Source of the DNA: Akebia trifoliata
Lineage: Eukaryota; Streptophyta; Magnoliopsida; Ranunculales; Lardizabalaceae
Direction: 5' to 3'
Assembly (NCBI GenBank): GCA_017979445.1
Contig: JADQWC010000527.1
Coordinates: forward strand, 62,001-126,000
DNA length: 64,000 nucleotides
The notes under the pieces were generated by a model. The model was not told the DNA's origin. It saw only the letters and a program-made list of their open reading frames with translations, and did no database searches. Below are positions 22,781 through 36,226 of the stretch, piece by piece. A program made the translations under genes and the position numbers. The number at the start of each line of letters is the position of its first letter. Position 1 is the stretch's first letter.

Positions 22781-25156
22781 CACTACGTCATAAGAGGCAA
22801 ATAGCGACATCTTAAAACTATGGATTGTGATATGGGTTGGGTCTAGTGCTAATCGTGCATAAAATCTTACCTGAACCCAACCCATCCATTTGGGTCTATT
22901 TATGGGTTAGGTCGAGCCAGTCCAAAAAATTTCATATATGTTTTATGCGTAAAAAAAATTATAATAAGTCAATGGGTCGTGCCACTCAATTTACCAAATT
23001 CCAAAGCCCTATTCGATAATTAAATGAGCCTAATTATACTATCCAACCCAATGTTACCTAGTTCATGGGTTCGCTCAATTTCGCATTGGATTTCACAGTT
23101 CACGACTCTAGAGCAAACCCAGTTAGTAGGATTAGATAGAGATGAGGGAATTTGAAGTTGAAAAGAAGAGTAGGGGTAGGGCTTAAACCCATAACTTGGT
23201 TGGTTTGACAAATTGCAAAACAACTTTGAGGTCTTGAGTTCAAGTCCAACTTACCCACACAAAAAAGAGAAGGCTGAAAAATAGAGATGTTGAAGATGGT
23301 AGGTTTTGGAAAGAAAAAACTCAAACTTTTTAAATTTTAGATTGAAGATTAAGGGCATTTGGTCATTTTATGTTAATCTCTAATAAAGACCATGGTCAAA
23401 GGGGGCATGCCATCTATTTGGAAGTTTTAAGGAAGCATTTCAAATATTATCAACGTGGAGAGAAGGAATGTGTTAGGCAGTCTATTTCTTCTACCTTAGG
23501 TGGTAACCTTAGATTTGATCATTTTTCTTTTTTAGAAAATTTAGGGGGAGAAAATGGTGAAAATGAAAAATGTACTCTCAAATTTTGAAGAATTTTATTT
23601 CGAGCCTAAATCATATAGGTCACCTCATTATGAGAGGGATCGTGTTATCTCTTAGGGCTAAAGCACTTAAATTTTTATGGAGGTGGATCTCTAAAAAAAT
23701 CTGAAAGTGCAAAAGTGAAAAGATGAGATTAGGAGAAAGAAATAGAGAGGGGAGAGAGGATGAAATTATTTCCTACTCCCACCTTGAAATTTGAACTCGT
23801 CTATTTTTTTCTTGAGTTCTTGATGAAAATATTTATGTTAAACCAATTTTTTTTTCTTTCGAGAAGAGAATGAAAAAGATAATGTACAAAGATTAATAAG
23901 AGAGATGAGTGATTTAAAATTTTAGAAAGATGAAAATGATGAAACTTGAGAGAGAATTCAATCATGAGAGATTTGTAAAAGAATGATGGATTTTTATAGG
24001 ATATTAAGGTGACTTTTAAGAGTAAGCTAGAGTGAAAGTAGGAAATTATGGAAAATGACATAAGTTTTGTGAATAGAATGCTTGAAATTTGATATTAAGA
24101 AAAGGTAGAAGTGGAAAAAGGATACGAGTGGATCTTTTTGACCTATATGGGTGGATCTCTCAACCCATTCTTAGGTTGAGTGTGACCTAAATGGGATAGT
24201 TGATGGAAAGAATGGCTAAGGTATGGTGGTTAGATGGTTGATTTAGAGAGGGTGGAGGATATGGTGCCACATGACAAAAGGGTATGAGAGTGTAGATTAA
24301 GTGAGTTGATTGAGGAGATGGGGTGTGAGGAGTATAGGTATTGATTGTGGAGTGTTTTGAGAAGAGTGTGATAGGGGTTAGGTGGTAATATGTGACATGA
24401 TGTGAGAATAGTGATGGAGGTGATTAAAATGATTTCTTTTGAGAGGTTGGTTGTGAGGATGACATGTGTCCCTTTTAGTGGTCATGAATTTTTTGTGTTG
24501 ATTAGTTACGATTATAGATATGAGTGTGGTCTTGGGCTTGGGTAGATGTTTGATTTAAGATGGATTTTTTTATATGTTGGACTTAAGATTGGGTTGTGGT
24601 TTAAGTTAGGTTGCATTGAAATTAGCTTAAGAGTTTGATTTAATATATAACTCATTATGCTCTCCTCCTACAAAATGAAAACAACTTGGTCGTTGCACTC
24701 CCCACGCACCTTTTCAAAGGCAATAGTAACCCTCTTCGAAAGGAAAACATCTACTTCTAGTAGGACTAGGAGACAAAGCTTCTTCTGACAAGTCAGGTCC
24801 CTAAAAGAGGGTTGGCACATAATGCGTAGCTAAGCACTCTTAAAATACTTCTGGTAGCAAAAATCTTAATCAAAGATTATATATATATACCCATGACACA
24901 AAATCTCATTTTCCTGTCACACAAAACAATTGCAAAATCTAAACTCACAAAAAACAGATCTAAAAGCCTGAATTTTTGCACTACTAAAACAATTTATACA
25001 AAATCTAATTTGGCAACACTAAACCAATCCCAAAAGAATTGGTTTCTTACACCACCTAACCAATTACAAAAAGTAAGGCTTATGCACCTCCAAACGATTT
25101 TTTTAAAATAAATCTGGTTTATGCACCTCCAAAGCAATCCCAAAATCTATGTTTAT
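22781..25156. other. AT-rich intergenic DNA up to the satellite edge
   Basis: No gene is supported. 25020-25150 holds short degenerate repeats (TTATGCACCTCCAAA at about 25080 and 25121), and a short (TA)n tract occurs at about 24878-24890. The satellite starts abruptly after this. Confidence 0.5.
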
Positions 25157-28100
25157 GACATAGTCCATGCCCAATCATCCGTATCGAAAATGCCTACGTT
25201 TCTCAAGTAGAAAAATTCCCAGTCCGAAATCGTCTACCTTGCCGAAAATGGAAAATAACGGGAAGCTCTGCTCAGGCGACCGTTCCCGTCGAAAACTCGA
25301 AATTTCTGACATTTTTTTAAATGTATGTATCTCACTTTCCGCTCAACTCGAACAATTCGTAGCACATACCCACTCATCCGTACGGATGTTAGCTACGTCA
25401 CCATGTTCCCGGATTTCGTCCCACAGGTCGGGATCCTTTAGGGAAAACGTGATTTCCGTGGGGGTACACCTTTTTTGGGGCGGGACATGTGCTCGTTCAA
25501 ATGGTCGTATCTCATCGCCCGTCTTTTGATTTTTAACGTAATCCATGCCCAATCGTACATATTGAAAATGCCTACATTTTTCGAGTAGAAAGATTCTCGG
25601 TCCGGACTCGTTTTCCTTGCCGATAATAGCAAACAACGGGAAGCTCTGCCCGGGCGACCGTTCCCGTCGAAAACTCAAAATTTCGGATGATTTTTTAAAC
25701 GTCCGTATCTCACTCTCCGCTCAACTCGAAAAATTCGTAGCACATACCCACTCGTCTGTACAGATGTTAGCTACGTCTCAATGTTCCCGGATTTCATCCT
25801 GCAGGCGGGGATCCTTTTCGAAAAATGTGATTTCCGTGGGGGTACACCTTTTTCGTGGCGGGAAACGTGCGCGTTTAAATGATCGTATCTTATCGCCCGT
25901 CTTTCGGTTTTTAACGTAATTCATGCCCAATCGTCCAGATAAAAAATGCCTACGTTTCTCGAGAGAAAGATTTCCGGTCTGGACTCATTTTCCTTTTCGA
26001 AAATGGCAAACAACGGGAAGCTCCGCCCGGGTGACCATTCCCGTCAAAAACTTGAAATTTCTGACATTTTTTTAAACGCCCGTATCTCACTCTCCGCTCA
26101 ACTCAAAAAATTTGTAGCATATACCCACTCATCCTTACGGATGTTAGCTACGTCACCATGTTCCCAGATTTTGTCCCGCAGGGAGGGATCCTTTTTGAAA
26201 AACGTGATTTCGGTGGGGGTACACCTTTTTCACTACGAAACACGTGCGCGTTCAAATGATCATATCTGATCGCCCGTCTTTTGGTTTTTAACGTAATTCA
26301 TGCCCAATCGTCCGTATCAAAAATGCCTACATTTCTAGAGTAGAAAGATTCCCAGTCCGGACTCGTCTTCCTTGCCGAAAATGACAAATAACAGGAAACT
26401 TCATCCGGGCAACCGTTCCCGTCGAAAACTCGAAATTTCTGACATTTTTTTAAACACCCGTATCTCTCTCCGCTCAACTAGAGAAATTCGTAGCACATAC
26501 CCACTCGTCCATACGGATGTTAGCTACGTCACCATATTCCCGAATTTCGTCCCACAGGCCGGGATCCTTTCCAAAAAACGTGATTACTGTGGGGGTACAC
26601 CTTTTTCGGGATGGGACACGCACAGGTTCAAATGGTCGTATCACATCGCCCATCTTTCGGTTTTTAACGTAATCCATGCCCAATCGTCCGTATCAAAAAT
26701 GCTTACCTTTCCCGAGTAGAAAGATTCCTGATCCGGACTCATCTTCCTTACCGAAAATGGCAGAAAACGGGTAGCTCCGCTCAAGTGACCGTTCCCGTCG
26801 AAAATTCGAAATTTCTGACGTTTTTTTAAACGCCCGTATCTCACTCTCCGCTCAACTCCAAAAATTCGTAGCACATACCCACTTGTCCGTACGGATGTTA
26901 GCTACGTCACTAGGTTCCCGAATTTTGTCCCGCAGGCCGGGATCCTTTCTAAAAAATGTGATTTCCGTGGGGGTACACCTTTTTCAGGACGGGACACATC
27001 CGCATTCAAATAGTCGTATCTCATCGCCCGTCTTTCGATTTTTAACGTAATCTATGCCCAATCTTCCGTATCAAAAATGCCTACTTTTTTCAAGTAAAAA
27101 GATTCTCAAGTTGGACTCGTCTTCCTTACCGAAAATGGCAAACAACGGGAAGCTCCGCCCGGGAGACCGTTCCCGTCGAAAACTCAAAATTTCTGACGTT
27201 TTTTTAAACGCTCGTATCTCACTCTCCGCTCAACTCAAAAAATTCTTAGCACATACCTACTCATCTGTACGGATGTTAGCTACGTCATCAGGTTCCTGGA
27301 TTTTATCCAGCAGGCCGGGATCCTTTCCGAAAAATTTGATTTCCGTGGGGGTACACCTTTTTCGGGGCGGGACACGTGCGCGTTCAAATGATCGTATCTC
27401 ATCGTCCGTCTTTTGATTTTTAACGTAATCTATACTCAATCGTCCGTATCGAAAATACCTACGTTTCCCGAGTAGAAAGATTCTCGGTCTGGACTCGTCT
27501 TCCTTGCCGAAAATGAAAAACAATGGGAAGTTCTGCCTGAGAGACCGTTTTGTCGAAAACTCAAAATTTCTGACATTTTTTTAAATGCCCGTATCTCACT
27601 CTCCACTCAATTCAAAAAATTCGTAGCACATACCCACTCGTCCGTACAGATGTTAGCTACGTCACCATATTCTCGGATTTCATCCAGCAGGTCGGGATCC
27701 TTTCCGAAAAATGTGATTTCCGTGGGGGAATACCTTTTTCGCTGCGGGACACGTGCGCGTTTAAATGATCATATCTCATCGTCCGTCTTTCAATTTTTAA
27801 CGTAATCCATGTCCAATCGTTCGTATCGAAAATGATTACGTTTTTCGAGAGAAAGATTCCCGTTCTGAACTCGTCTTTCTTACCAAAAATGGCAAATAAC
27901 GGGAAGCTCCGCCCGAGAGACCGTTCCCGTCGAAAAGTTGAAATTTCTGACGTTTTTTTAAATGCCCGTATCTCACCCTCCGCTCAACTTGAAAAATTTG
28001 TAGCACATACCCACTCGTCCGTACGGATGTTAGCTACGTTACCATGTTCCCGGATTTCCTCCTGCAGGTCGTGAACCTTTCCGAAAAACGTGATTTTCGT

Positions 28101-28386
28101 GGGGGTACACCTTTTTTACTACGGGACACGTGCACGTTCAAATTATCGTATCTCATCACCCGTCTTTCTGTTTTTAACGTAATCCATGCCCAATTGTCCG
28201 TATCAAAAATGCCTACGTTTCCCAAGAGAAAGATTCTCGGTCTGGACTCGTCTTCCTTGCCGAAAATGGCAAACAACGGGAAGTTCTGCCCAGGAGACCA
28301 TTCCGTCGACAATTCAAAATTTCTGGCATTTTTTTAAACGCCCGTATGTCACTCTCCGCTCAACTCAAAAAATTCATAGCACATAC
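25157..28386. repeat. 378-bp satellite array, left block
   Basis: The anchor CATGCCCAATCGTCCGTAT (with variants) recurs at 25166, 25544, 25922, 26299, 26675, 27053, 27431, 27808 and 28185, giving a period of 376-378 bp. Every unit carries the same ordered blocks: GAAAGATTC, CTTCCTTGCCGAAAATGGCA, CGTTCCCGTCGAAAACTC, a T-run, CGTATCTCACTCTCCGCTCA, GCACATACCCACTCGTCCGT, GGATCCTTTCCGAAAAA, GTGGGGGTACACCTTTTT and a GACACGTGCGCGTTCAAATG block. Units are CpG-rich compared with the AT-rich surroundings. The array is interrupted at 28387 by a retrotransposon inserted within GCACATAC. Short open frames on both strands repeat from unit to unit and are not genes. Confidence 0.95.
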
Positions 28387-30087
28387 TGAAAGCGTCCTCG
28401 ATCCGCGGGGTGCGCGGATCCGCTTTTGACCCTTGAGGTTTGGGAGTCGCCACCTAGTTATTACGGTCTAGGAACCGATCAATGACTCTAAACGGATAAA
28501 AACTAATCTAAAACCAAGAAAACTGAATTCGGGGATCATGTTACGGGATTGGAAGGTGTCAGGCACCAATCCCGCCCGGCCAAAGCCGATCTCTACTAAA
28601 TTCCCAAGTAAATTACATTGCTAAAACCTAGATAAAAATAAATAAAAAAAAAATTACCTTTCCGATGCAAGGACTTTATTCCCTCAGATCTGACAAAAAC
28701 AGCTCCTTGTACCGTGCTCCCTCGCTTCGTTCTGTTTCCGGATTTGACTTTGGATCTCCGAGGCAAGGTATCTCCTTGTTTTTGAATCTAAACTCTTCAA
28801 GTTCGTTGAGGATTTGGGGGTGTTTTTAGAAGGCTTTTGGGTGTTTTCTAGACTAAAATTGAAGGAGGGATGTTAGCTAAGGAGTTGGGGCTCCAAAACT
28901 AGGGTTTATGGGGGGCTAGGGGAGCTTCTAGACCTACTTCTCTTAGGGTTTATGATTTGATACGAAAATAGGGTGTGAGCACCTCTATTTATAGATGTTT
29001 TTAGGGGTTGATTTGGATAGAGTTAGTGTTTAATTAGAGATCTTTTAATTAGAGTTGTGTTTTAGTTAGACTTATTTTAGATAGAATTGTGTTTTAATTA
29101 AAATTGTTTTAGGTAGAATTGTGTTTTAATTAAAATTGTTTTAGGTAGAATTGTTTTTAAGTTAGAACTTTATTAGATAGAGTTATTATTTAATTAGATC
29201 TCTATTATGACTTTTGATCTTATTTGATTGATTTTTAATGTTTTGACTTTAGTCTTAATTGATTGACTTTCAATATCTTGACTTTAGTCTTGCTTAATTG
29301 ACTTTAATTTTTTGGAGAAGGCCCCTCCATTATTTCTTTAATTCTTTGGACCCCCAAATGGAGGGGTCCTTAAAGAAATATCCCACGAACCCTCAACAAT
29401 TTTGCCTGAGAGTCCGATTAATCGATTTTTAGGTTCAAAATTTTAAATTAATTTCATTAATGTTTCACTTTAATTATTTAATGTTTTATTTATTAATTTC
29501 GGAAATTTTTATCATGAAAATTGTGAAATTATCGTTTTGCCCCCAGAGAGGACTTTTCACGTTTTAGGTCAGTTTTTAATGTTCTAGGATGTTTTAGAAT
29601 CAGTTTTTCGTAAGGAATTCAATGAGAATGTTGGTTTGTGTCATTTATGAAAATTTTTATGTGAAATGGTCGTGAACTTTATGAGGGGCATTTTCGTAAT
29701 TTTGTCGAATTCTATGAAAATTGACGAAATGATTTATTTGGTTTCGATTTGTTGTTTTATGTGTTTGAATGAGTTTTCCTAAGCGTAACGTAGGCTCTAG
29801 GATTGTTTTGAGGTTAGGGGTATTTTGGTAATTTGATAGTTTTTAGTGATTTTTATCGTGAAGCTTCTTTTTGGTTTGCAAGATGATGATTTCTATGTTT
29901 CTGGGGTCGTATTTACCTAGCGTAGCGTGGTTTTTAAGGTTTTGTTAGTTTGAGATACCTCATCCGGATTTCTGAAACACATCTGGTAACAAAATAAAGC
30001 AATGGAATACACATCCATCATTCGGAATCATTGCGATCGGGTTGACGAGTTGATTAATCAGGCGAGTGCAAAAATGGGGTGTCTACA
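28387..30087 (-). repeat. 3' LTR of the non-autonomous element (left copy)
   Basis: 1701 bp. Plus-strand ends TGAAAGCGTCC...GGTGTCTACA. Minus-strand TATAAATA at 28986-28993 marks the promoter. The inner end abuts the polypurine tract. Confidence 0.95.
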
Positions 30088-30103
30088 GATGCCCCTCTTT
30101 GGC
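30088..30103 (-). other. Polypurine tract
   Basis: GCCAAAGAGGGGCATC on the minus strand directly precedes the 3' LTR start TGTAGACACC, as expected for plus-strand DNA priming. Confidence 0.75.
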
Positions 30104-30639
30104 AGAGGGTTGAAGCAAACTAGATAGCAAATCTATTTTGGTAGATAGTGCGATATCCGAATGCCAAAGCTAGTAACAGTTCATTTTGCAGCCTGATTTA
30201 GCAATTCGTCAGGGTGTTCGGATCCTTGAGCGTAAAACTCTTCCCGAACTAAAAGGTTGTTAGGTCCTCGAGCTTGAACTCTCACTGACGATGTCAGATC
30301 CTCGAATTTTAGAAGATTCTCCCTGACTGATGCAAAAGTGCACGTGTGTGCAATGGTGTGATGCTGTGTGAAACTAAGTAAAAATGTGCCAGGTCCTAGA
30401 GATCTTCTCTCACTGACAATAATGATTCAAAATTGAGATGCACTTATGCAACGAAAACAATCATAGCAATGTTTAACAAAGGTAATTGGAGTTATAACAT
30501 TGTAGGAACTTCGTTAAATCCTATTTGAAATTCTTTTTAGAGTTCGAAAAAGTTTGAGTCTCATTTATCGGACTAGAGCCTATTGTAGCCAAGCTTCTCA
30601 GGCTAAGGAACTTAAACAATCCTATTAATATGATTTCAA

Positions 30640-31420
30640 ACAAAGCTGGAGTCTCGTTTCTCGGACTCTGGCTAAGGTTTGCAGGAACTTAAACAATCCT
30701 ATTAAAATTGAAGTCTCGTTTCTCGGACTCTGGCTAAGGTTTGCAGGAACTTAAACAATCCTATTAAAATTGAAGTCTCGTTTCTCGGACTCGAACTAAG
30801 GTTAATAGGCACTTCAAAAAGCCTATGATTCAAAACGTTGGAGTCTCATTTCTCGGACTCGAACTTAGGTTTATAGGCACTTCAAAAAGCCTATATATTA
30901 TTCAAAAAGTTGGAGTCTCGTTTCTCGGACTCGAACTTAGGTTTGTAAGCACTTCAAAAAGCCTATTCATTCTATGATTCAAAAATTGGAGTCTCGTTTC
31001 TCGGACTCGAACTTAGGTTTGTAGGCACTTCAAAAAGCCTATTCATTCTATGATTCAAAAAGTTGGAGTCTCGTTTCTCAGACTCGAACTTAGGTTTGTA
31101 GGCACTTCAAAAAGCCTATTCATTCTATGATTCAAAAAGTTGGAGTCTCGTTTCTCGGATTCGAACTTAGGTTTGTAGGCACTTCAAAAAGCCTATTCAT
31201 TATATGATTCAACAAGTTGGAGTCTCGTTTCTCGGACTCGAACTTAGGTTTGTAGGCACTTCAAAAAGCCTATTCATTCTATGATTCAACAAGTTGGAGT
31301 CTCGTTTCTCGGACTCGAACTTAGGTTTATAGGCACTTCAACAAGCCCATTCATTCTATGATTCAAAAAAGTTGGAGTCTCGTTTCTCGGACTCGAACTT
31401 ACTAAGCCACGTTTCTCGGG
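30640..31420. repeat. 77-bp tandem repeat inside the retrotransposon
   Basis: About ten units of GGAGTCTCGTTTCTCGGACT...CTTAGGTTTGTAGGCACTTC...AAAAGCCTATTCATTC; unit starts at 30909, 30986, 31062, 31139 and 31216 give a 76-77 bp period. Outer units (30640-30840 and 31380-31440) are diverged. It lies near the 3' LTR, where Ogre elements typically carry variable tandem repeats. Confidence 0.9.
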
Positions 31421-31439
31421 CTTAGATTTATAGGAACTT

Positions 31440-34400
31440 AAACAATCCTATTAATTGATTATATGATTCAAAATCGAGCTCAAAGTTTGAAAGATCAGGC
31501 CTTTATTGGCTTATCATGCATCTGGATTCGTAATTATCATTGGGTTTCGCCGGACTTTTAAGCTTTTGTATGATTTTCTTTTTATCATGTGATTAAGAAC
31601 AAAAATTTTGGAATTAAATGACCTTCAAAAATGCCCCTAGTTTCAAGGTTGGCTTTAATTGGGACTTGACTACGAGACTGATGGAATGGATTACGCTTGA
31701 AAAATATGGACTCTGATGTATGATAGATAGAAGAACTGACATTCTCTTAAATTTAAGACTCTTAAGATTATCATATGTGCAATAAAGAATTGATCATTTT
31801 CTTTCGAATTTCTTTTGAAAAATGCTTGAGCTAGACTTAAAAAATATTGATAAATATTAGAATAAAAGATCTTCCTCTTCAAAATGGTTGATGATTCTAT
31901 ATCTTCCATTGGCGAACACTTGAACAAGTAAACATACTTTTGAAGATCCTACAATGTTCAAGATGACTTCTGATTTTTTCGACTTCAATATTGTTTTTGT
32001 CGGATGTGAGCTCTTGGCTAAAAGACAAATATCGTGACTTGAATGGTTCTGCAGTTTCTGCACAAGCTTCCTTATGAATTTTTCTTCTTGACGGGACCTT
32101 TCCTCCCATTTGATGATGCCCTAATTTTTACCTAGATCGCCTGTTTAGGTTTTCAATCTAGCGGGCTTTGTTTTTATTTTTCTAATGATGCCTTGATTTT
32201 TGCCTAGGTCGCCTTTTCAGGTTTTCAACCTAGCAGGCTTTCTTTTTTATGGTTATGCCCTAAATTTTGCCTAAGCCGCCTTTTCAGGTTTTCGACTTAA
32301 CGGGCTTCTCTTTTTTTCTTGATGATTTTGTATAACCAACTCGACAACTTCTCAGTTCCCTGCACCTTAACCGAGTCAATTAGCCTTCAGGAGGACTTAA
32401 TAGGTGGGCTTAGGATATGGTTTAGAAAGAAAAGATATAAGGCTCAACTTCCCAAAATGCCCCTAGTTTGATATTCTCTCTTTTCTATCAATTATTTTGA
32501 TTTTTTTTCTAAATGCCCCTAGTTTGGCATTCTTTTCTTTTTATCAATTCTTTTGATTTTTTTTTCTAATGCCCTTAGTTTGGCATTCTTTTCTTTTGAA
32601 CATTTCAATAGTAGATTTTTCTTTTGGATGACACTTTCCTTAAGAGAATACATTTTTCTTTTAATGACCGGGCCTGAAGTAATTTCTCAGGTTGCCTACG
32701 TACCCCAAATACTTCTTTTTTTCCTTTTGGGATCAGGTCAAAACGTAGTTCATACTAAGATTCCCTCCCAAGGTTGATCGGTATGATTTAGAAAGAAGAG
32801 GCTATTGCTTTTATTTTTTTACAGGCTGCGAGGGGCTAAAGAAGGTTTTTTTTTTTTGGTAAGATAGGAAAATGATTCGACGAAAGGAGGCCTCCTTTGA
32901 TGAATGCTGCTCGACTTGGTCAAAGTTTCAAGAATCTGATATTTGGATTGCTCTGTCGAGTAAGGTCTTCTTTTGAGAATGAATATTCTTCAGTCTTCTT
33001 CTGAGAAGGAATAATCTTCAGTCTTCTTCTGAGAAGGAATAATCTTCGGTCTTTTTCTGATAAAGAGAAATCTTCTGTCATTTTTTACAAAGTTGAGTGT
33101 GATTGACTTCTTTGTATTTGACGTTGACTCGTTCAATCCTTTCCAAACTTCAAAAAAAAAAAAAATTTATATTCTTTCGTGAATGAGAACTCTTCTTTCT
33201 TAAGAGAAAAACATGATGAATCCCTTCTTTGCAGATCTTAACACCTTTGTTGATGGTTTCAAATACATCATTCTTGATAATATTTGATTTTGAAATTCAC
33301 CCTCAACTTTAGGATTTGATCTATTTTGGTGCAATCTATCCATATATTCTCACGAGACCATGCAGGAACGTTGTTGAATTTCTCAAGTAAATTTATTATT
33401 CTTCTCATGTTCTGCTAAGGAAAATGTAGTACCCATTTGCACTTCTTGAGTGTACTATTTAATTCAAATATTTATCGAGTTTGATTAATGAGCTCTAAGT
33501 CAATCCTCATATTAGATATTATGCTCAAATCATTATTACACGCATGATAATCAGAAGCTTCTATATTTTATTGGAATTGAAAAACATAGATTGACAAACT
33601 CGACTAAAACTTGAAAATTGAAGAAAGACTAACGTAACTGAAACAACTAACTGGATTTAAAGACTAACGAAAATTGAATTGAAACTCAAAGAAAACTAGG
33701 GACAATTATCTACAAAGAGAGAAGGTCTTTCTGAGTGGATAGACTACTTGGATTTGACATTAGTACTTTGACTAAACGACTCTTTTAAAGGACCCAAAAT
33801 GACACAGATGAGGGTTTAGAACGTTTAAGGGCACCTATGATTAACCATCGATTCTGAAGGTTTGTCTCTTAACCACATGATTAAAATTTTGATATAAATT
33901 GGCCCTCCGGTGGAAAATATTGAATCCAAATGCATCATAAGTCTATAGTGACCAAGAAAGTGAGAAAGGTTAGATGCGGGTCTACCCCTGATTGGGATTG
34001 AACCTTTGATCAGATAAATTAATTTGATCTTAAGATCGAATCTTTCTAGATAAAGTGGTCTGGATCTTTAAAAGTGAAACCAATTAGTCCAACTGATTTG
34101 ATATTGATCAGTTTGATCCATTTGTCAATTGGGTCAACTGGTTTAAGTGATTCATATTAATTGGTACATTTCACCGATTGGGTAGGACCGATATTGCGGG
34201 TTTTGTTTGATTATTCTGGATCGGTCTGCCCACCTACCTGTTGGTTGGATTGAATAAAGCAACCCAGGAACACCCATAGTCAATTCGGGTCGTGACCTAT
34301 AGGAAGGCTTCTAGACTCTAGGTTTACTACGTGCAATGCATTTTTATCTAGCCACCCTTGCCCAAGCACACCTATATACCTTTCGATACGTGGTGACTTA

Positions 34401-34650
34401 GTTTGATATACCGTATAGGTGATAATCTAAAATCTCAATTCACTTCTCTGAAGCCAAAAATAGTCAGTTCGATCTCCAGTTGAGAGGTGGCGCACAATGC
34501 TGAGCAAGGGCCCACTTAAATACCTCTCGTCTAGAATAGACGTAGTCTATCCCCCTCGTACAGTAGGGTACAGCGGGGCAAGATCTTGCTTAGGCACCGA
34601 TTTTGACCAAGAAGTACAATTGATATACTTAGACTATCTTTTATACCTAC
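31440..34650. other. Non-coding internal region of the retrotransposon
   Basis: No retrotransposon protein domain is found on either strand. There are short repeated phrases: three TTTTGCCTA(G/A)(G/C)...TTTTCAGGTTTTC units at about 32115-32310, three ATGCCC(C/T)TAGTTTG units at about 32455-32585, and three CTTCTTCTGAGAAGGA-type units at about 32960-33070. 32690-32760 contains GGTTGCCTACGTACCCCAAA, a phrase common inside plant gypsy-type elements. All open frames are short. Confidence 0.6.
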
Positions 34651-34654
34651 GGGT

Positions 34655-34960
34655 ACGAGTCAAGAGTTGTAGCTTTCATAAATGGTTTGGCATCCCACGA
34701 GGGGACCGACCACGTACTAGTACTACGTTGGCAATCGGGACATGTGACTGTGTGGCTTACAATAGGTCAAAGGCTCAGGTCGCTCCAGCCTGGGTGCATC
34801 AACATACTTCTCAGAATCACCTGATCAGATGGTATTGATGCCCCCAATTTGATATACCCTAAGGTACGTGACTGGAGTTGTGGATTTCATGAATGACGTC
34901 GCATCTCCGAAGAGACCGGGCCACGCACTAGTGCCACGTTGGCTAAATGGGACGTGTAAG
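34655..34960. repeat. Two diverged direct copies of about 100 bp
   Basis: GAGTTGTAGCTTTCATAAATG...CCACGTACTAGTACTACGTTGGC (about 34666-34732) recurs as GGAGTTGTGGATTTCATGAA...CCACGCACTAGTGCCACGTT at about 34874-34942, inside the retrotransposon. Confidence 0.6.
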
Positions 34961-35432
34961 TGAGTAAAACAGTAAACGTGCATGTGGTGTGTGCAAAACA
35001 GGGTGGGGTGTGCCCGGGACCTTTTTCAAATAAATGGGCCCATGGATCCAATCAAACCAATCATACACTTAATCAAAACCAAAATCATTCAAATCATATG
35101 AATATTCAATTAAGATCACATTATTCCCATCACATAAACACATTAACATTACGATCAACATCAATCATGTATTTCAAGTAAGATCATGGTAAATTAATCA
35201 ATAAATATGGCATATGATAATGATCAAACAAACATTGCAATAGGCATAATTTTTATAATTTTTAAGGTCCAATCAATGATCACTTTTGGGTGATCCAAAA
35301 TAAATCCAGATTCCAATAGGTGTTACATTGATGATAGAATGACAATGGTTGAGATGAGCTCACTCTCAAGAACATTAATTGTGCCAACATTAGATAAATT
35401 CAGATTTTCTGTAAATTAGGAAAATACAATCT

Positions 35433-35995
35433 GAACTTGCATCGATGATATCTAAGGCTCCCGATAACGAAATCGAGTGAACTCAAGTTCTAAATTAATC
35501 TACTCGATGAGATCTACATTTTATTAATAGGTGCCTAGACTTAATTCTCACCAGAATGTTCTGTAAAAAAGTTTTAACGTTGCTGTCCCAACTTTCATTC
35601 AGAAATAATTCCAGATTTACAGATTGAACTTGCATCGATGATATCTAAGGCTTCCGATAACGAAATTGAGTGAACTCAGATTCTAAATTAATCTACTCGA
35701 CGAGATCTACGTTTTATTAATAGGTTCTCAGACTTAGTTCTCACTAAAATATTCTGTAAAAAAGTTTTAACGTTGCTGTCCCAACTTTCATTCAGAAATA
35801 ATTTCAGATTTACAGATTGAACTTGCATCGATGATATCTAAGGCTTCCGATAACGAAATTGAGTGAACTCAGATTCTAAATTAATCTACTGGACGAGATC
35901 TATATTTTATTAATAGGCTCCCAGACTTAATTCTCGCTAGAATATTCTCTAACAACGTTTTAATATTTCTGTCCAACCTTCATCATTCCATCATT
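35433..35995. repeat. Three tandem copies of a 193-bp unit in the retrotransposon
   Basis: GAACTTGCATCGATGATATC starts units at 35433, 35625 and 35819 (offsets 192 and 194). Each contains GATAACGAAAT(C/T)GAGTGAACTC and AAAAAGTTTTAACGTTGCTG. The third is the most diverged at its end. Non-coding, close to the 5' LTR. Confidence 0.9.
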
Positions 35996-36206
35996 TTCAT
36001 AGGTTAATTTGAATCTTTCATTATTTAGGAGTCATCAAAAAGTGATCCTTAATTGGAAAAAAATGCAATACCCAAAATCATCTACAATCAAGATAAAAAA
36101 ATAAATAAAGAGAAAAAATAAATAAAATAAATCCAACTAAATAAAAAAAAACTAGGTCATCTTGGCAATGCCCATACTTGGGGTTTTTCAAGTTTGATCC
36201 TCAATA

Positions 36207-36225
36207 GTCCCCAGTGGAGTCGCCA
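36207..36225 (-). other. Primer-binding site, Tat/Ogre type
   Basis: TGGCGACTCCACTGGGGAC on the minus strand, one base from the LTR end. From family knowledge this class of primer site (tRNA-Arg type in Ogre elements) marks Tat-lineage gypsy elements. The exact tRNA cannot be checked here. Confidence 0.75.
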
Positions 36226-36226
36226 C

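Noticed and set aside
25157..28386. CRISPR array or phage-like repeat
   Set aside because: The unit is continuous with no unique spacers and the genome is plant nuclear.
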